This document shows positions 1 through 11,001 of a stretch of DNA of 64,000 nucleotides, piece by piece. The stretch is from Bugulina stolonifera (lineage: Eukaryota; Bryozoa; Gymnolaemata; Cheilostomatida; Bugulidae), in contig OW285191.1 in NCBI GenBank assembly GCA_935421135.1, positions 3,325,219 to 3,389,218 on the forward strand, in the 5' to 3' direction. Position 1 is the stretch's first letter; every line of letters begins with the position of its first letter. The translations under genes were made by a program, and so were the position numbers. Under the pieces are notes generated by a model. That model saw only the letters and a program-made list of their open reading frames with translations, searched no databases and was not told where the DNA came from.

Positions 1-340
1 GGAACTGTAGATACTGGTCATCAATAAGGATTCTGTTTGTGGGAAGTTGTGTGCCCTCACTCCTGTGGTTCTATGGAATCTCCAGGATTCATTGTGTATG
101 TGTCACCAATGACATTGTTTCACCAAGAAGACACAATATATCTGAAAATAGTTGTGATTTCTGTAGGACCGATTAGTAAGCGCTCTTTGTTGGAATTGAA
201 GCTGGAGAAGTTCTATTCCTTAATTAATTATGAATAACCCTAACTCTGTCGATTTCTGTATTAACAGACTCGCATCACACACAGCTGTATTATGAAAGTA
301 CATGCAAATTATTTATGATTATTAAAGGAAAACATTATAA
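1..340 (+). repeat. Copy 1 of a duplicated segment
   Basis: This stretch starts at the window edge and is highly similar to 2899-3161 plus 4315-4390, in the same orientation. The first 115 bases align with few differences; later parts drift and carry small indels. Both copies lie in or next to introns of the channel gene. This copy lacks the hAT-like insertion seen in the other, so it acts as an empty-site control. No coding signal is seen. Confidence 0.75.
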
Positions 341-1172
341 TTACATGTATGAGATTTTAGCCAATAAAATGATTGGCTAAGGATAAAAACAATCTTCTCA
401 TACTTTGATTATGGGTAAGTATTAGAAATTCTCCACCAATTAGTTGTGAAGCAATACAGTGGTTGACTTGGTCTACTTCGATAACAACTTACATGTTGTT
501 CATATTAACCTTTCCTTTGGCAGTTGTCTTAGTAATTTAATGTTCCTTCAACTGAGTTTGATAGTCTAGTAGCTATTGGTACAATGCTCCAAGTTCTGCT
601 GATTTTTCTGCCAACTTCCGTTCTAATGTCTATGAAATGCAAAACATTATAGTTAGGGATAGGTTGTAAACATATAGCCACTTTACAAAACACAATTGTT
701 TAAAACAGGCTTGAAGACTATGCTGTGCTCGCCTGTATCATATAGTTTTCTTGTTCAATTATGCAGATCGATACTATGTTGGAGTCCCAGGAAAATCAAC
801 AGTCAGAACATACGATTACATAATGCTGTCAGCACTTCGTTTATGTTGGTCATAATTAATATTTCTACATTGGGAGCATGTTTGCTAGTTTGTCACCCCT
901 CCACAGCCTGGCTGCTGCTCATGGTGTTAAATAGAACAAAAATTGCTTCTACAGTTGGATTGTAGTAACAATATTGTTGTTCAGGCTGTGCTAAACTCTG
1001 TTTCACCTACATTATAATATATGGATGATGATTTAGTGTTGGAGGTCTTTGATAACCTGGTGAGTTCTCACTCGAGAACTGGAAGAACTCAGAGCGTTTT
1101 CTGATCTGAGTTGGCCAACTGAACGGTTCTCACATCTCTGCAGATGTTGGCAGAGTACCCTTCTTCTCTTAG

Positions 1173-4100
1173 AAATTCCATCGCACCATTTATAGATGGC
1201 AACAGGAAGCTGTCCGTGAGTGCAGTATCATGTGTGGGGATGCCTGCCGTGGTCCGTCGGTAGACATACTGTTCTTTTAACTTCCTCTGAACTTCTACCA
1301 CTTGGCCCTGTTGTTGATAAACCGAAAATTCAATATTGGCTTACACCTGTGGGTGTACGTACATCTACGTACACTGTACATGTATGTATTCATGATCTCT
1401 CTTCTACTAGAGTGATGTTGATCCAGGAAACAATTTCAGAATCATTGAATTCAATCCTCTGTTATCACATCATAAGAAAAAATAATGTTTAGCCAGCAAA
1501 GCCCGACCAAACTCTGTTACTACCTTGGTGCAGTGTTCAAAGTACAATGTATAACAAATGAGGTGGGTACACTGTGCATGAGATCTTAGAGTATCCCATC
1601 TAGCTGAATATAGAATTACACAACATACAGTAATCCTTTGTTACACATTAGCATTGTACAACTATCCACTTCATTTTATAGTAGCTAACCACGTAGTGAA
1701 TTACTACATGTATATAATATCATTCTATATGCATGTAAATAGAAATTTTGAGGGATTTGAACTCATATCCCTATGAATGATATTCGAGCACTCTCCCACT
1801 ATACTATCAGATCAGCAGTGACTTTATGGGTAAAGCTAGTCAGTAACATGAGGGTACACGCCTTATGGCTGTGTACCCACTAAGATTGAGATAGGTACAC
1901 ACCGTATACTCCCGTATGACCACACTACAAACAGTACTCTGGTAAAGGAAAGGTAAGTAGGTGATTAATTCGATTAGTGACAGTTCTTGTACTACCTCTA
2001 TTAGAATATATCATGATATTTAATCTATATTATGTACAATGTCTACACACTGCTTCAATCAATGTAAAATTGAAAAACCCACCAAAGTAGCAGAAAGCTC
2101 TGAGGTTGTTGTTGCTGTGATACATGATTCCAGACAGTTCCTCTCTGATTGTATATTTCTGGGAATTTCTTGTTTCCTCTCACATGACTTGAAGTATGAT
2201 AAGAAATATTACGTAACAATGTAATGGGTGTTGGTGATAGTACTACTATTTCTACTTGAAATTGATATTATACTCAACCTCTATTTCTCACCTCTACTCA
2301 TGCAGTTGACCTCACGACGCTGTCTGTGCTCTCAGAACGTGGTCGCCTGTGAGTTATGGGTTTACTGAATGGTTCCTTCTCACCAGTTTGGAAGTGTGGC
2401 TTTCATTTCATCTTCTAAAACGGGCAGCTTTTATTTTTATTCCACTAATATACGGTGCTAGGTCTATGGAACTTTAACTCTGAAGTAAGTATTGCTCTAG
2501 GCTGTAGCAATAGCATAGCGCTGACACTGATTGTGGCCACCCTTGGTGTCATACCCATCTTCGAACTCTATGATGTCACATATCTAAATCTGAGTTTTTG
2601 CCGATAACTTTACCACTTTCATTACTGATGTATTATTTTGCTTACAGTCGGAAATCTGAAATTTAAAAGAACGTTGTTCTCCATAGTGCATGGAGTATAA
2701 GCATTCACGGAGACCTTAAATTCTGAACAATCTGCCTACAGTAATTACATATACATACAGTAAACAAATACATATATGTACATGGGCCCTGAATTGTACT
2801 TCATGTTATAATAGCCATGCCAATTTACCTGTATAGTTTGTATTGTAAAAGGACAACTTACAGGAAGTGCCAAACATTTGCTATAGCTGGTACTAACAGG
2901 AACTGTAGATACTGGTTATCAATAAGGATTCTGTTTGTGGAAAGTTGTGTACCCACATCTCTGTAGTTCTACGGAATCTCCAGGATTCATTGTGTATGTG
3001 TCATCAATGACATAGTTAAGAAGAGTTTTTTTCACCTTAAAGATGCATGTCTAGAAATAATTATAGTGGTGTCTGTAGGACAGGGAAGTTTTATTCCTAA
3101 ATTAATTATGAATAACCCAAACTGTTAATTTTTGTATTTACAGACTTGCAACACTTACAGCCAGGGGCGGATTTGGGGGTCCCGCCCTTCCTGCCATGGC
3201 GGGACCTTTCATTTCCAATAAAGAAAATTAAATTGCTAACTATCAATGATAACACACAGTTGTAATGTTATTTTCGGAGGCATCCTACCCTGCCCAGCAT
3301 AATCTAAACATATTCTGATGAAAATGATGCTATATAGCTAAAATATACCAAAAGATAGCTTAGGAATTGAGCTTTCATCCTATACAATTTATAATAAGAA
3401 TATTTCAGTACCCGCCCACAACTGGCAGTCTTTTATTTGCCAGGAAATTAGACTACACTAATTACTTTACAATGAGTGGCTTTTGATAGACTATACTTGT
3501 GACCACAGTGTAAATGTCATTACCAGTTATAATAACAAAATAATGACTGCTGTCAATACATGTTGTAACAGTGCCACGGCATTATTTTTGAAGATAGATG
3601 TACCTCTGAAATTTTATATGCTAATCCATGTCATGTGCACATGCCCTCAAGGCTCAAACATGTCTCAATATAGATGCCATGTGCTAAATTGTCCATACTC
3701 TTCAGCGTTTGGGAAACCTAGGATAACACTTTCACCTCTATCCACTAAATAATTTAGCATTATTTCTCTTTTCATAAAGTCATGTGATGGCACATTTTTA
3801 TTAGGCTTCATAATCTTGGGCCCTGGCACAGTATCCTTGTTTGTAAACATATTCTCATATAACCATAGTTATAAACAAGCTAATTTTAAATTTCTATTTC
3901 TAATACACAGTCCAGCATGCATAATATGTACAGTACCCCCTGCAACATACATGTACTTGCCAAGTTATCACTGCTCCAAATTTATTATTATTGTAGTTGT
4001 GCAAAGTAGAAATTCCTGCATTTATCTTAGTTGTAAATCCTCACTTACTAAAACTCTCAAGCTACCAGTTAAATTTATACGCGTCCCCAGAAACACAAAA

Positions 4101-6073
4101 TTTTTTTAGCTGGTTACTGAGATCAACTAACATGTAACAGTAACATGTTGATTCAAAGTTTAAGTGTGCATAAATTTGCTTCATTTAACACAAAATTCAG
4201 CATATAGCTTCGGCGTCCGGGGCGCTGCCCCGGACCCCGCCAGGGGGCCTAGGCGGCCCCCTGGACCCCCGGCCTGTTGGCAGAACCCTTCATACTGAGC
4301 CAGATCCGCCCCTGCTTACAGCTGTATTGTTCAAGTAAATTATTAATCATGATTAGCGTGAATTATCAATGATATGGAAAGTCTTTAGATTTTAGGCCAA
4401 CGTGTTGCCTATTTGCCAAGCCCTGGTCTTGGTTGAAACTCTGCGTCCTTTTAACATAATATTATTATGACAATCATGCAGACTGTGAATACAAAATGTT
4501 ATTGGGGTAGAATAAACATACATGTAGTTATAAAATGCGATGTTATTGGACTCACTTGATATTTAAAAATGCTGGCAAGTGAATTTCTCTACTAGAGATC
4601 TTTCTTGTGCTTTTTTTTCGACATTCTACATCGCTTGCCTCGACACCTGTATCGAGTATTAGTACCAGCCATGATGTTATCATTTCTGTCCTGTGTTGCT
4701 TGTGAAGATTCTACCTTTTTCTAAAGCATGATAGAACATCTACAGCTAGAACATTGAAATGATTTAAAGCAAATCTGACACCAAACTTCTAAACTGACTA
4801 TTTAGTAATTGATACATTACCTAATTAATTAGCATAAAAACTAACAGAGTTGTTGTCAGTTTTTATCTAAACTGTCCTACAACCAATTTCACTGTTTTTA
4901 TGGTGGCTATTTGTGGTTAGTTATCAAATCGGCCTTTTCAACTAAAAAATTACAAAAATAGAGAGAAAATAAAGAACAGTAAACTATCCTTACCTGAAGT
5001 GTTCAGAGAACAACCAAATGAGTGATGCCATAAAAACTTGCATAGAAAGAATTTTACTGAAGCATGTTTGGGATTCCACAAAAAATTTAATTGTTCTGAA
5101 ATTATGTGGTAAAATAGAGACTATTGTACATTATAGTTCATACTGCATAATATACATGAACTTACTGCTTGCATTGCATATGCTATTATACTTGTGTAAA
5201 TTGTATCTCATTGCATGATGCTATCACTCCCCACCTAGTGTGCTCAGCCCTTCATAGTCTTGTTTACAGTCAAGTACAATGCCATTATTCTGGGTCACTA
5301 CAAACAAATTTATGTAGGAAAATTCAACCTACAATCTTGCAACTCGTACAGTTAAAGATAGTGGCACATTAGCTATAATGTCCAGTTAGCTTTGGTTTAC
5401 AGCTTAGATTTACCTATTTTAAATTTTTTAATCTGGCTACATTGGATATGCAGGAGAATTTAGTATATATTCTTGTAGGGAATACATGAAGAAGAATTAC
5501 CTACAGTTGGACATGAGCTACAGATCTCTGAGTTATAACTACATGGAAGAATATCCAGCTTACACTTGGATGGATGTGATTGGTCCGTACCTTTATACTA
5601 ACAGTCTATTTCATGAATACTTATAAATACTGCCCTATCTAACCATGGAATTTTGCTTAAAACACCTATATACTTATATATTTATATCATAATATACAAA
5701 TATTTATCTAATCCTGACGATTTATACCAATGTATAGCTGGAAATGTAATGTTATAAGAAAAAAAGACTGGTGATAATTGGGAGAAACTCCAAAAATTTT
5801 GACCAGTACCTGTATGATATTTGCTAAAATGGAAAATTGTGTAAAGGATTGCAGATGTCAGCAGTTGATTTTTTTTTTATTCTATCGGAATTTCATTATC
5901 TGCTCACAGCAAACCTGGGAGGAACTCTTGGAGTGTGTGTCGGAGCCAGTCTACTAACTGTATGTGAGTTTATACAGTTTGGAGCGGATAGTATGGCACT
6001 GTGGTGGGAGAGAAGGAGAGAGAGAAAGAGAACTAAGTCTAATACAATACATGTACAGCCTAATGAGAACTAA
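1173..6073 (+). CDS. DEG/ENaC/ASIC-type sodium channel subunit, C-terminal part (4 exons, 5' end not found)
   Basis: Members of this family are trimeric, amiloride-type cation channels of the plasma membrane with two membrane helices and a cysteine-rich ectodomain. Four exons join in phase at AG/GT borders: 1173-1251, 2306-2348, 5479-5582 and 5910-6073, giving 129 residues and a TAA stop. Exon order fits the family's end: cysteine-rich ECSIMCGDAC, then DLTTLS, then the strand YLQLDMSYRSL, then membrane helix 2 with NLGGTLGVCVGASLL. GAS sits where the family has its G/S-x-S selectivity filter. The tail is short and basic (WWERRRERKR). Exons 1 and 3 both use the less usual donor GTCCGT. Membrane helix 1 and most of the ectodomain are not visible, so the gene starts left of the window or in exons I could not see. 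Family assignment is firm; the exact subfamily is not. Confidence 0.75.
1534..1928 (-). mobile_element. Short interspersed repeat with tRNA-like core, copy 1 (minus orientation)
   Basis: The reverse complement of this stretch matches 6466-6762 over most of its length. Shared landmarks are the GTTCAAAGT-like end, the phrase GTGTACC near both sides and the tRNA-like core at 1747-1815. The ends look weakly inverted-repeat-like but no target duplication was resolved. It lies between channel exons 1 and 2. Confidence 0.55.
1747..1815 (-). other. tRNA-like segment inside a repeat (not a functional tRNA)
   Basis: Read on the minus strand it has a box A-like TAGTATAGTGGGAGAGTGC followed about 30 bases later by a box B-like GAGTTCAAATCCC. 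That is the layout of an RNA polymerase III internal promoter in a tRNA. The acceptor stem does not pair well, so I do not call a tRNA gene. The same segment recurs at 6564-6632. Confidence 0.45.
2899..4390 (+). repeat. Copy 2 of the duplicated segment, split by a hAT-like element
   Basis: Direct repeat of positions 1-340. The match runs to 3161, is broken by the 1153 bp insertion at 3162-4314, and resumes at 4315. The undisturbed copy at the window start confirms that the insertion is a clean added block. It lies between channel exons 2 and 3. Confidence 0.7.
3162..4314. mobile_element. Non-autonomous hAT-like DNA transposon
   Basis: The ends are inverted repeats, CAGGGGCGGAT at 3162 and ATCCGCCCCTG ending at 4314. 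They are flanked by a perfect 8 bp duplication, CTTACAGC, at 3154-3161 and 4315-4322. An 8 bp target duplication and CAGGGG-type ends are typical of the hAT superfamily. The inside has no transposase frame; the longest frame (3483-3752) is not recognisable. GC-rich sequence next to the right end (4209-4280) contrasts with the AT-rich middle. A related copy without clear ends lies at about 54330-55135. Confidence 0.85.
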
Positions 6074-6357
6074 TGCTAACACGGGATAACATAATGTGGA
6101 AGAAGACAGACCATGTTCAAAGTACATGTAGGTGAAAATAGCACATCTTCTGATTTATTACTGGATTTGGTGGCATATTATATCTAAATCTTCTCACTGG
6201 CAAAGCTTCCTTTTATAGGAACACAAAAGTTGGTTTAATTGTTAATGTGATCGTCCACTGGTAGAACCTCAGATTGAAACCGGAGTCAAGAGTGGACTAA
6301 ATCAAAAACTGTGGACCAACTTTCTGGCTACCCATTAATAAATTGTTTTGTGAAAGA

Positions 6358-6422
6358 TTCACAGAGATGAAGTATAACCAAACTCCTTATAAGGAGTTTG
6401 GTCATACTTCATCTCTGTGAAC
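6358..6422. repeat. Near-perfect long inverted repeat (hairpin)
   Basis: Two arms of about 31 bases, beginning TTCACAGAGATGAAG and ending CTTCATCTCTGTGAA, meet around a central CCTTATAAGG. I see one mismatched pair. There is essentially no loop. It lies 285 bases after the channel gene's stop codon, so it could be a small foldback element or a 3'-flank hairpin. An AATAAA at 6337-6342 just ahead of it is a candidate polyadenylation signal for the channel gene. Confidence 0.7.
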
Positions 6423-6465
6423 CTACTTATAATTCTCTTGTATTGTTCATGCACCTTATATGGAT

Positions 6466-6762
6466 GTTCAAAGTGTGGTTATATGGGAGTATATGGTGTG
6501 TACCCACCTCAATTTGAGTGCTTCCTCATTTTAATAGCTAGTTTTCCCCATGCAATCACTGTGGACCTGATAGTATAGTGGTAGAGTGCTTGACACTCAT
6601 TCATAGGGTCTTGAATTTGAATCTCACCAAAGCATAACTTTTTTTCATTTTAGAAATTCACTAATTTCTTAGTTACTATAAGATTGAGTAGACAGCTATT
6701 ATGCATTACAAATCTGTAAGCTAGCATGCGTCGTGTACCCACCTATTTGTTCCACTTTGAAG
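6466..6762 (+). mobile_element. Short interspersed repeat with tRNA-like core, copy 2
   Basis: Plus-strand copy of the repeat at 1534-1928. It begins GTTCAAAGTGTGG, ends near CCACTTTGAA, and carries the tRNA-like core at 6564-6632. Inverted ends of about 9-12 bases are visible but imperfect. It could be a MITE that captured a tRNA-like segment, or a tRNA-derived SINE. Confidence 0.55.
6564..6632 (+). other. tRNA-like segment inside a repeat (not a functional tRNA)
   Basis: Box A-like TAGTATAGTGGTAGAGTGC is followed by box B-like GAATTTGAATCTC at tRNA spacing. The first third resembles Gly/Asp-type tRNAs, but the box B core is degraded and the stems are poor. Counterpart of 1747-1815. Confidence 0.45.
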
Positions 6763-7756
6763 ACTGATTGTACCTCACTGAACACTTGATGTAAATCCTA
6801 CCTTTATTCATGGTATTATAGGGCCAAGACGTCTCTAAATAGTTGCAATCATATAATTTATGTATCTACAATATTACAGTACATGCTTTTTGTACATGGC
6901 CGACCCTAAAGGGATACAATCACAGCTGACAGCTACATGTAATAGAATATGCTCACAAATTTGTTATAATAGTTACGCATAAGGTTGTTATACAGTGATG
7001 TAGGCCTACCGGAGAATATAATTAAACAACTTGCACTTTACTTGTCATTGAACAGGTAATAAAATTCATACCGTTGCCTGTTATTGGCTCTTGGAAACAG
7101 AGAAAATTATTCAGACATCTACATTGTACAATGGATGTGCTGGAGCCACAAAGTGAAAATCTTGTGAAAGTGACGTAGGTATTTAACCCTTGCAACCAGC
7201 TGTTCCAATGCAACTGTACAATGTACATTATCTAGAAAGGTTAGTTTTAACTGACACTCATATGCTTGCATTTGATAGCAGTAACCTACATTAAAACGTC
7301 GTACATTCTACTGATAACATCATTAGCAATGTTTCATGTGTTTGCAGGTGCATACCTTATTTGTAGACCATTTAGGTCATGTACATAAATTATGTGAACT
7401 AGTCTAAGATGCAGTTGATAATATTATATTGATACTTATTTAGGAGTTGTCTCTTTAGGAGAAGACAACTCAATAGACACTAGTAGAGGTAGGCGTCAGA
7501 CTCACTATAAGCAAAGTTCAATTCAGTGCAGGAGTTGGGGTAGACCTGTGAACTGTAATAACTGGATGTGTTAATTCAGTAGGTCATCTTAGGTGGAAAT
7601 CCTTCAGCAGTGACAAGCTACATGTTATGTTGCATATCAATGTCAACATTGGTAATTTGAAAATTGATAACTGGGCATTGATACCGAAGATCTCATTGTA
7701 TGATATCAAAATTTTCAATAGCTGAGATACCTGCCTATGCATATTTCACAATATAT
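6763..7756. other. Intergenic, nothing recognised
   Basis: AT-rich sequence between the channel gene and the solo LTR. Only short frames occur, and none carries a motif I recognise. A short inverted motif (GGAGTTGTCTC with GAAGACAACTC) lies at about 7443-7471 and resembles the arms of the repeat at 62328-62388. Confidence 0.4.
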
Positions 7757-8542
7757 TGTAGTGGTACAGGACATTTGTATACGACTCCAGCTACCGGACA
7801 AAGACCTACAGCACCCTAAGTGCTTAGTAGTTGTCACAGCGCTACTCAGCTGACACTCAAACTCTCATAATTAGCTACTCGTATACCCACATTCAATTGT
7901 ATTGCATGTCAAACCATTTAATTACTGTCTATATACGTGTATCCATGTGTTTATACCCATTACATACTGATATGCATTCATGTATGATTATTACTAAGTC
8001 TTTTAATGCCTTTTATACCCATGTACAGAGGCCCGACCTCTCAGAATCCATTGATATTCATTTTGTACATGAATTGGACCATTATAAGCAACTTTTGTAT
8101 AACCCGACCTATTTTGGGTCGGCCGTCGGGCTTTCGGTGGCCATCTTGTTGCGCAACTTCCGGACAACCTCACGTCGTCTTTTCCCGACCTTACGTCGGC
8201 CGGAAGTCCTTATACTATATAAAGGGCACTGTTTTACTGTTCATTGTCTCAGTCTTCACTTGGCTTTCAATAAAGACACATCTATACTTGATACAGAGAC
8301 TTTCACTTCCTTTTGTCAGGTCATTCGCTTAGCGAACCGCCTACTAGGTCGGATCACTCTCTTTCAACGTATAGTCTGAAGGTCAGACTTGGGACCAGAT
8401 GGGTCGTCTCTGGTAGTTATTGGGCTACTGAGACCGCTCGATCTTTCATGTAATGCGAAGTCCTATTACCACTCATAGGCACTTCATTTCTGGGTCGATA
8501 GTCGTCCAAGGACGACCGCACCAAATCACAGAAACCATTACA
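7757..8542 (+). mobile_element. Solo LTR of a Ty3/gypsy element related to elements A and B
   Basis: It starts TGTAGTGGTAC and ends CCATTACA, as in the 663 bp LTRs of elements A and B. It is flanked by a 4 bp duplication, ATAT, at 7753-7756 and 8543-8546. From about 7990 to the end it follows the other LTRs closely, including the TATATAAAG core promoter and AATAAAG polyadenylation signal. The first 230 bases are diverged and about 120 bases longer. No internal element sequence follows, so it is a product of LTR-LTR recombination and is older than A and B. Confidence 0.85.
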
Positions 8543-9603
8543 ATATTTTGGTGCAATTTGGTACAGTCAATTTAATTCACATACAAATCAATATTTCATC
8601 ATCGTATCATATACATATACTTGGTATCTGAGACTGTCATTTTAATTAAAATAAGCTATGGTGCTAATATGCAAACTACAATGTATGACACTGTATACTG
8701 TTATGTCCAACCTCGGAAGCGTTGATAATAGTAAGAGTATTTTATTGAACAACAATCTGCAGACGACTGAAGAGTAAGAATGCAAAATTGTGCTCCTTAC
8801 CACCTATGAAAACCAGTTTCTGACCGAAGTCAAAATATTAATAAGTACAATATTATCCGAGTTACTAGACGAGTTACTAGACGAGTTACTAGACGAGTTA
8901 CTAGACGAGTTACTAGACGAGTTACTAGACGAGTTACTAGACGAGTTACTAGATGTACAAACCGGTCTCGGACTACAGGAGTCAAAGTGCACTAGTATGT
9001 ACATACTAGTCCAATAAGAACTGTAAATACATGATTAAACTACACATTTTAGTGATCAGGACATGTGGTAACAAAGCTATAAAAAAAGATACCCAGAGGA
9101 GAAATGTATATACATGTACACGTGCAATTCACACTGCAATGCATTCAATGTATAACTAGGTAATGCAATGATGAGAACGTTTATGTTACATGAGAATTAT
9201 AGTCAATCCAGAGGTAGTGCCGGCTCAGAACACAAAAATACAACCAATCTCATATTACTACAAAAGTCTGTTATACTGTATGTACATGTATATTGTATGT
9301 GTGTTTAAAAAATGGCAATGAAGCGAAAAAGACAACAAGTGGCAATTGGTTAAATGTATTGAATGCAAATACAGTATGTATATATTGCATACATGCACAT
9401 GAATACACAATTACATTAAGCTCAAGCAACCAACTGATCCTTATATTATGTATACTGTATAGTGCTGTATGTAGTAGAACAATGTGCTGTATACGTCAAA
9501 GAGTAGCTATAGCACAATGTATAAGTTAATATAAGTTATGCTATACAAGTTTCACCATCAGCCAACTCATACACATGTAATTTCATATTCAATGTAGAAA
9601 AGA
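8543..9603. other. Intergenic; upstream flank of the TRIM-like gene
   Basis: It holds one minisatellite (8858-8953) and otherwise AT-rich sequence with no recognisable frame. Any promoter of the TRIM-like gene should lie in the right half, but I see no convincing core element. Confidence 0.4.
8858..8953. repeat. Minisatellite, 12 bp unit, 8 copies
   Basis: CGAGTTACTAGA is repeated eight times without visible change. Because 12 is divisible by three it gives open frames on both strands. I treat these as by-products. The ACTAG core is shared with the 18 bp array at 23572-23968. Confidence 0.95.
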
Positions 9604-9767
9604 ATGGCAGAAGCAGCTCTAAGTCAACCCAATGTACAATGTGGATTCTGTTTAAGGGAAGGAAACTGAGACTATCCTAAGTCTCTACCATGTAGTCATG
9701 TACATTGTCAGGCATGTCTAGTGGGTGATTTTAGAGTAAATAAAATACTTAGATGTCCATGGTGCAG
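9604..9767 (+). pseudogene. RING-finger exon with in-frame TGA
   Basis: Translation from ATG 9604 gives a C3HC4-type pattern: CGFC, then CSHVHCQAC, then CPWC at the exon end, in RING order. Codon 22 is TGA, between GN and DYPKSLPC. In many RINGs this place holds an ordinary residue ahead of the proline, so a single base change would explain it. The donor GTAAGT follows at 9768 in phase 2, and the next exon completes the split AGG codon. I see no SECIS-like signal to argue for selenocysteine. Confidence 0.75.
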
Positions 9768-10701
9768 GTAAGTAAATCTGTATTTCTAGGATTAACATGA
9801 AGTCTATACTCTACTGAAGTTAATCAGTCTACTTGTGACTTTGGGCTTCCACTGCTGACCAGAAAGCTGACTTTAGTGTTTTCACTAGACATGGATTAGT
9901 TGATACTGCCATGAACACCGTTTGCTACTTTGCGATCTGTCGAACCTAATATTTCAAATCTGGTATATCATAACTTGTTATTTACATGTACAGTGGAACT
10001 TGCTTGATTCAACCCTCACATAATTCAAAAACTCGGTTAGTTCAAACTGTTAGCCATGGTCCCTGCTGAGCACTATATAAATGGCTTCAAATAATTCAAA
10101 CTTTCCATCTGTAATTTAAACTTCACGCTGCTTAGGCTTACACTATAATCGATGATAATACTATCACAGCCAGCATTAGTTACCTAATAATCTTTGCTAG
10201 TAGTTAGTAGTTATTAGTAGTTACTACTGCAATATGTTTCTGCTCAAGCTAAGCTGGGAAGACCCACTGGTTGCTTTACTGTTTGTTAGCTAAATGCATT
10301 TTTATACTATAGTCTTGTACATGTGATGCACATCTTTTTGCCCACCTGCAGTGTTGCAGTTTTGAGTGCACTAAACATTACATAAAGTTCCGTTAAATTT
10401 TAATAGGAAGCTGTCATGTTAAAACTTGTCTTCCCTCAATTGTATTCGCAGTTGAAGCAAATGAAAGTTAATGCATACACACACATTCATGTGCTACTAC
10501 ATATACATTTACATAGTACTATTATTTTGTCAAACTTGGCCTAATTCAAACCAATTATGGTGATCCCTTGGAGTTTAAATTAAGCAAGTTCCACTGTATG
10601 TATTATACAATATTAATCTACACTCTATATTAAATCTACTGACATACTTAGCATAACTTGGTGGTAACTTGAAGCAAACCTATTGATTTTCAAATACTAA
10701 T

Positions 10702-10959
10702 ACTGTTCTACAGTATATTATCTACATTGTACTATACTCTCAGTACTGTTCTACAGTATATTATCTACATTTTACTATACTCTCAGTACTGTTCTACAGT
10801 ATATTATCTACATTGTACTATACTCTCAGTACTGTTCTACAGTATATTATCTACATTGTACTATACTCTCAGTACTGTTCTACAGTATATTATCTACATT
10901 GTACTATACTCTCAGTACAGTTCTACAGTATATTATCTACATTTTACTATACTCTCAGC
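10702..10959. repeat. Minisatellite, 43 bp unit, about 6 copies
   Basis: Unit begins ACTGTTCTACAGTATATTAT. It lies in intron 1 of the TRIM-like gene, just ahead of the first B-box exon. The open frame crossing it is repetitive and is only coding after 11002. Confidence 0.9.
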
Positions 10960-11001
10960 ACATCTCGGTCCCATATTCATATTACTAAATTATAATTATA
11001 G

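Noticed and set aside
1089..1301. 70-residue minus-strand frame
   Set aside because: Overlaps the plus-strand channel exon 1173-1251 and shows no recognisable motif.
6564..6632. tRNA gene
   Set aside because: Box A/B-like motifs are present, but stems do not pair and a second degraded copy lies in the same repeat at 1747-1815.
8790..9017. Frames of ELLD (plus) and SSNS (minus) repeats
   Set aside because: 12 bp minisatellite; both strands open by period alone.
9667..9669. TGA as a selenocysteine codon
   Set aside because: RING proteins do not need it here, and I saw no SECIS-like hairpin in the 3' flank; the gene carries a second lesion.
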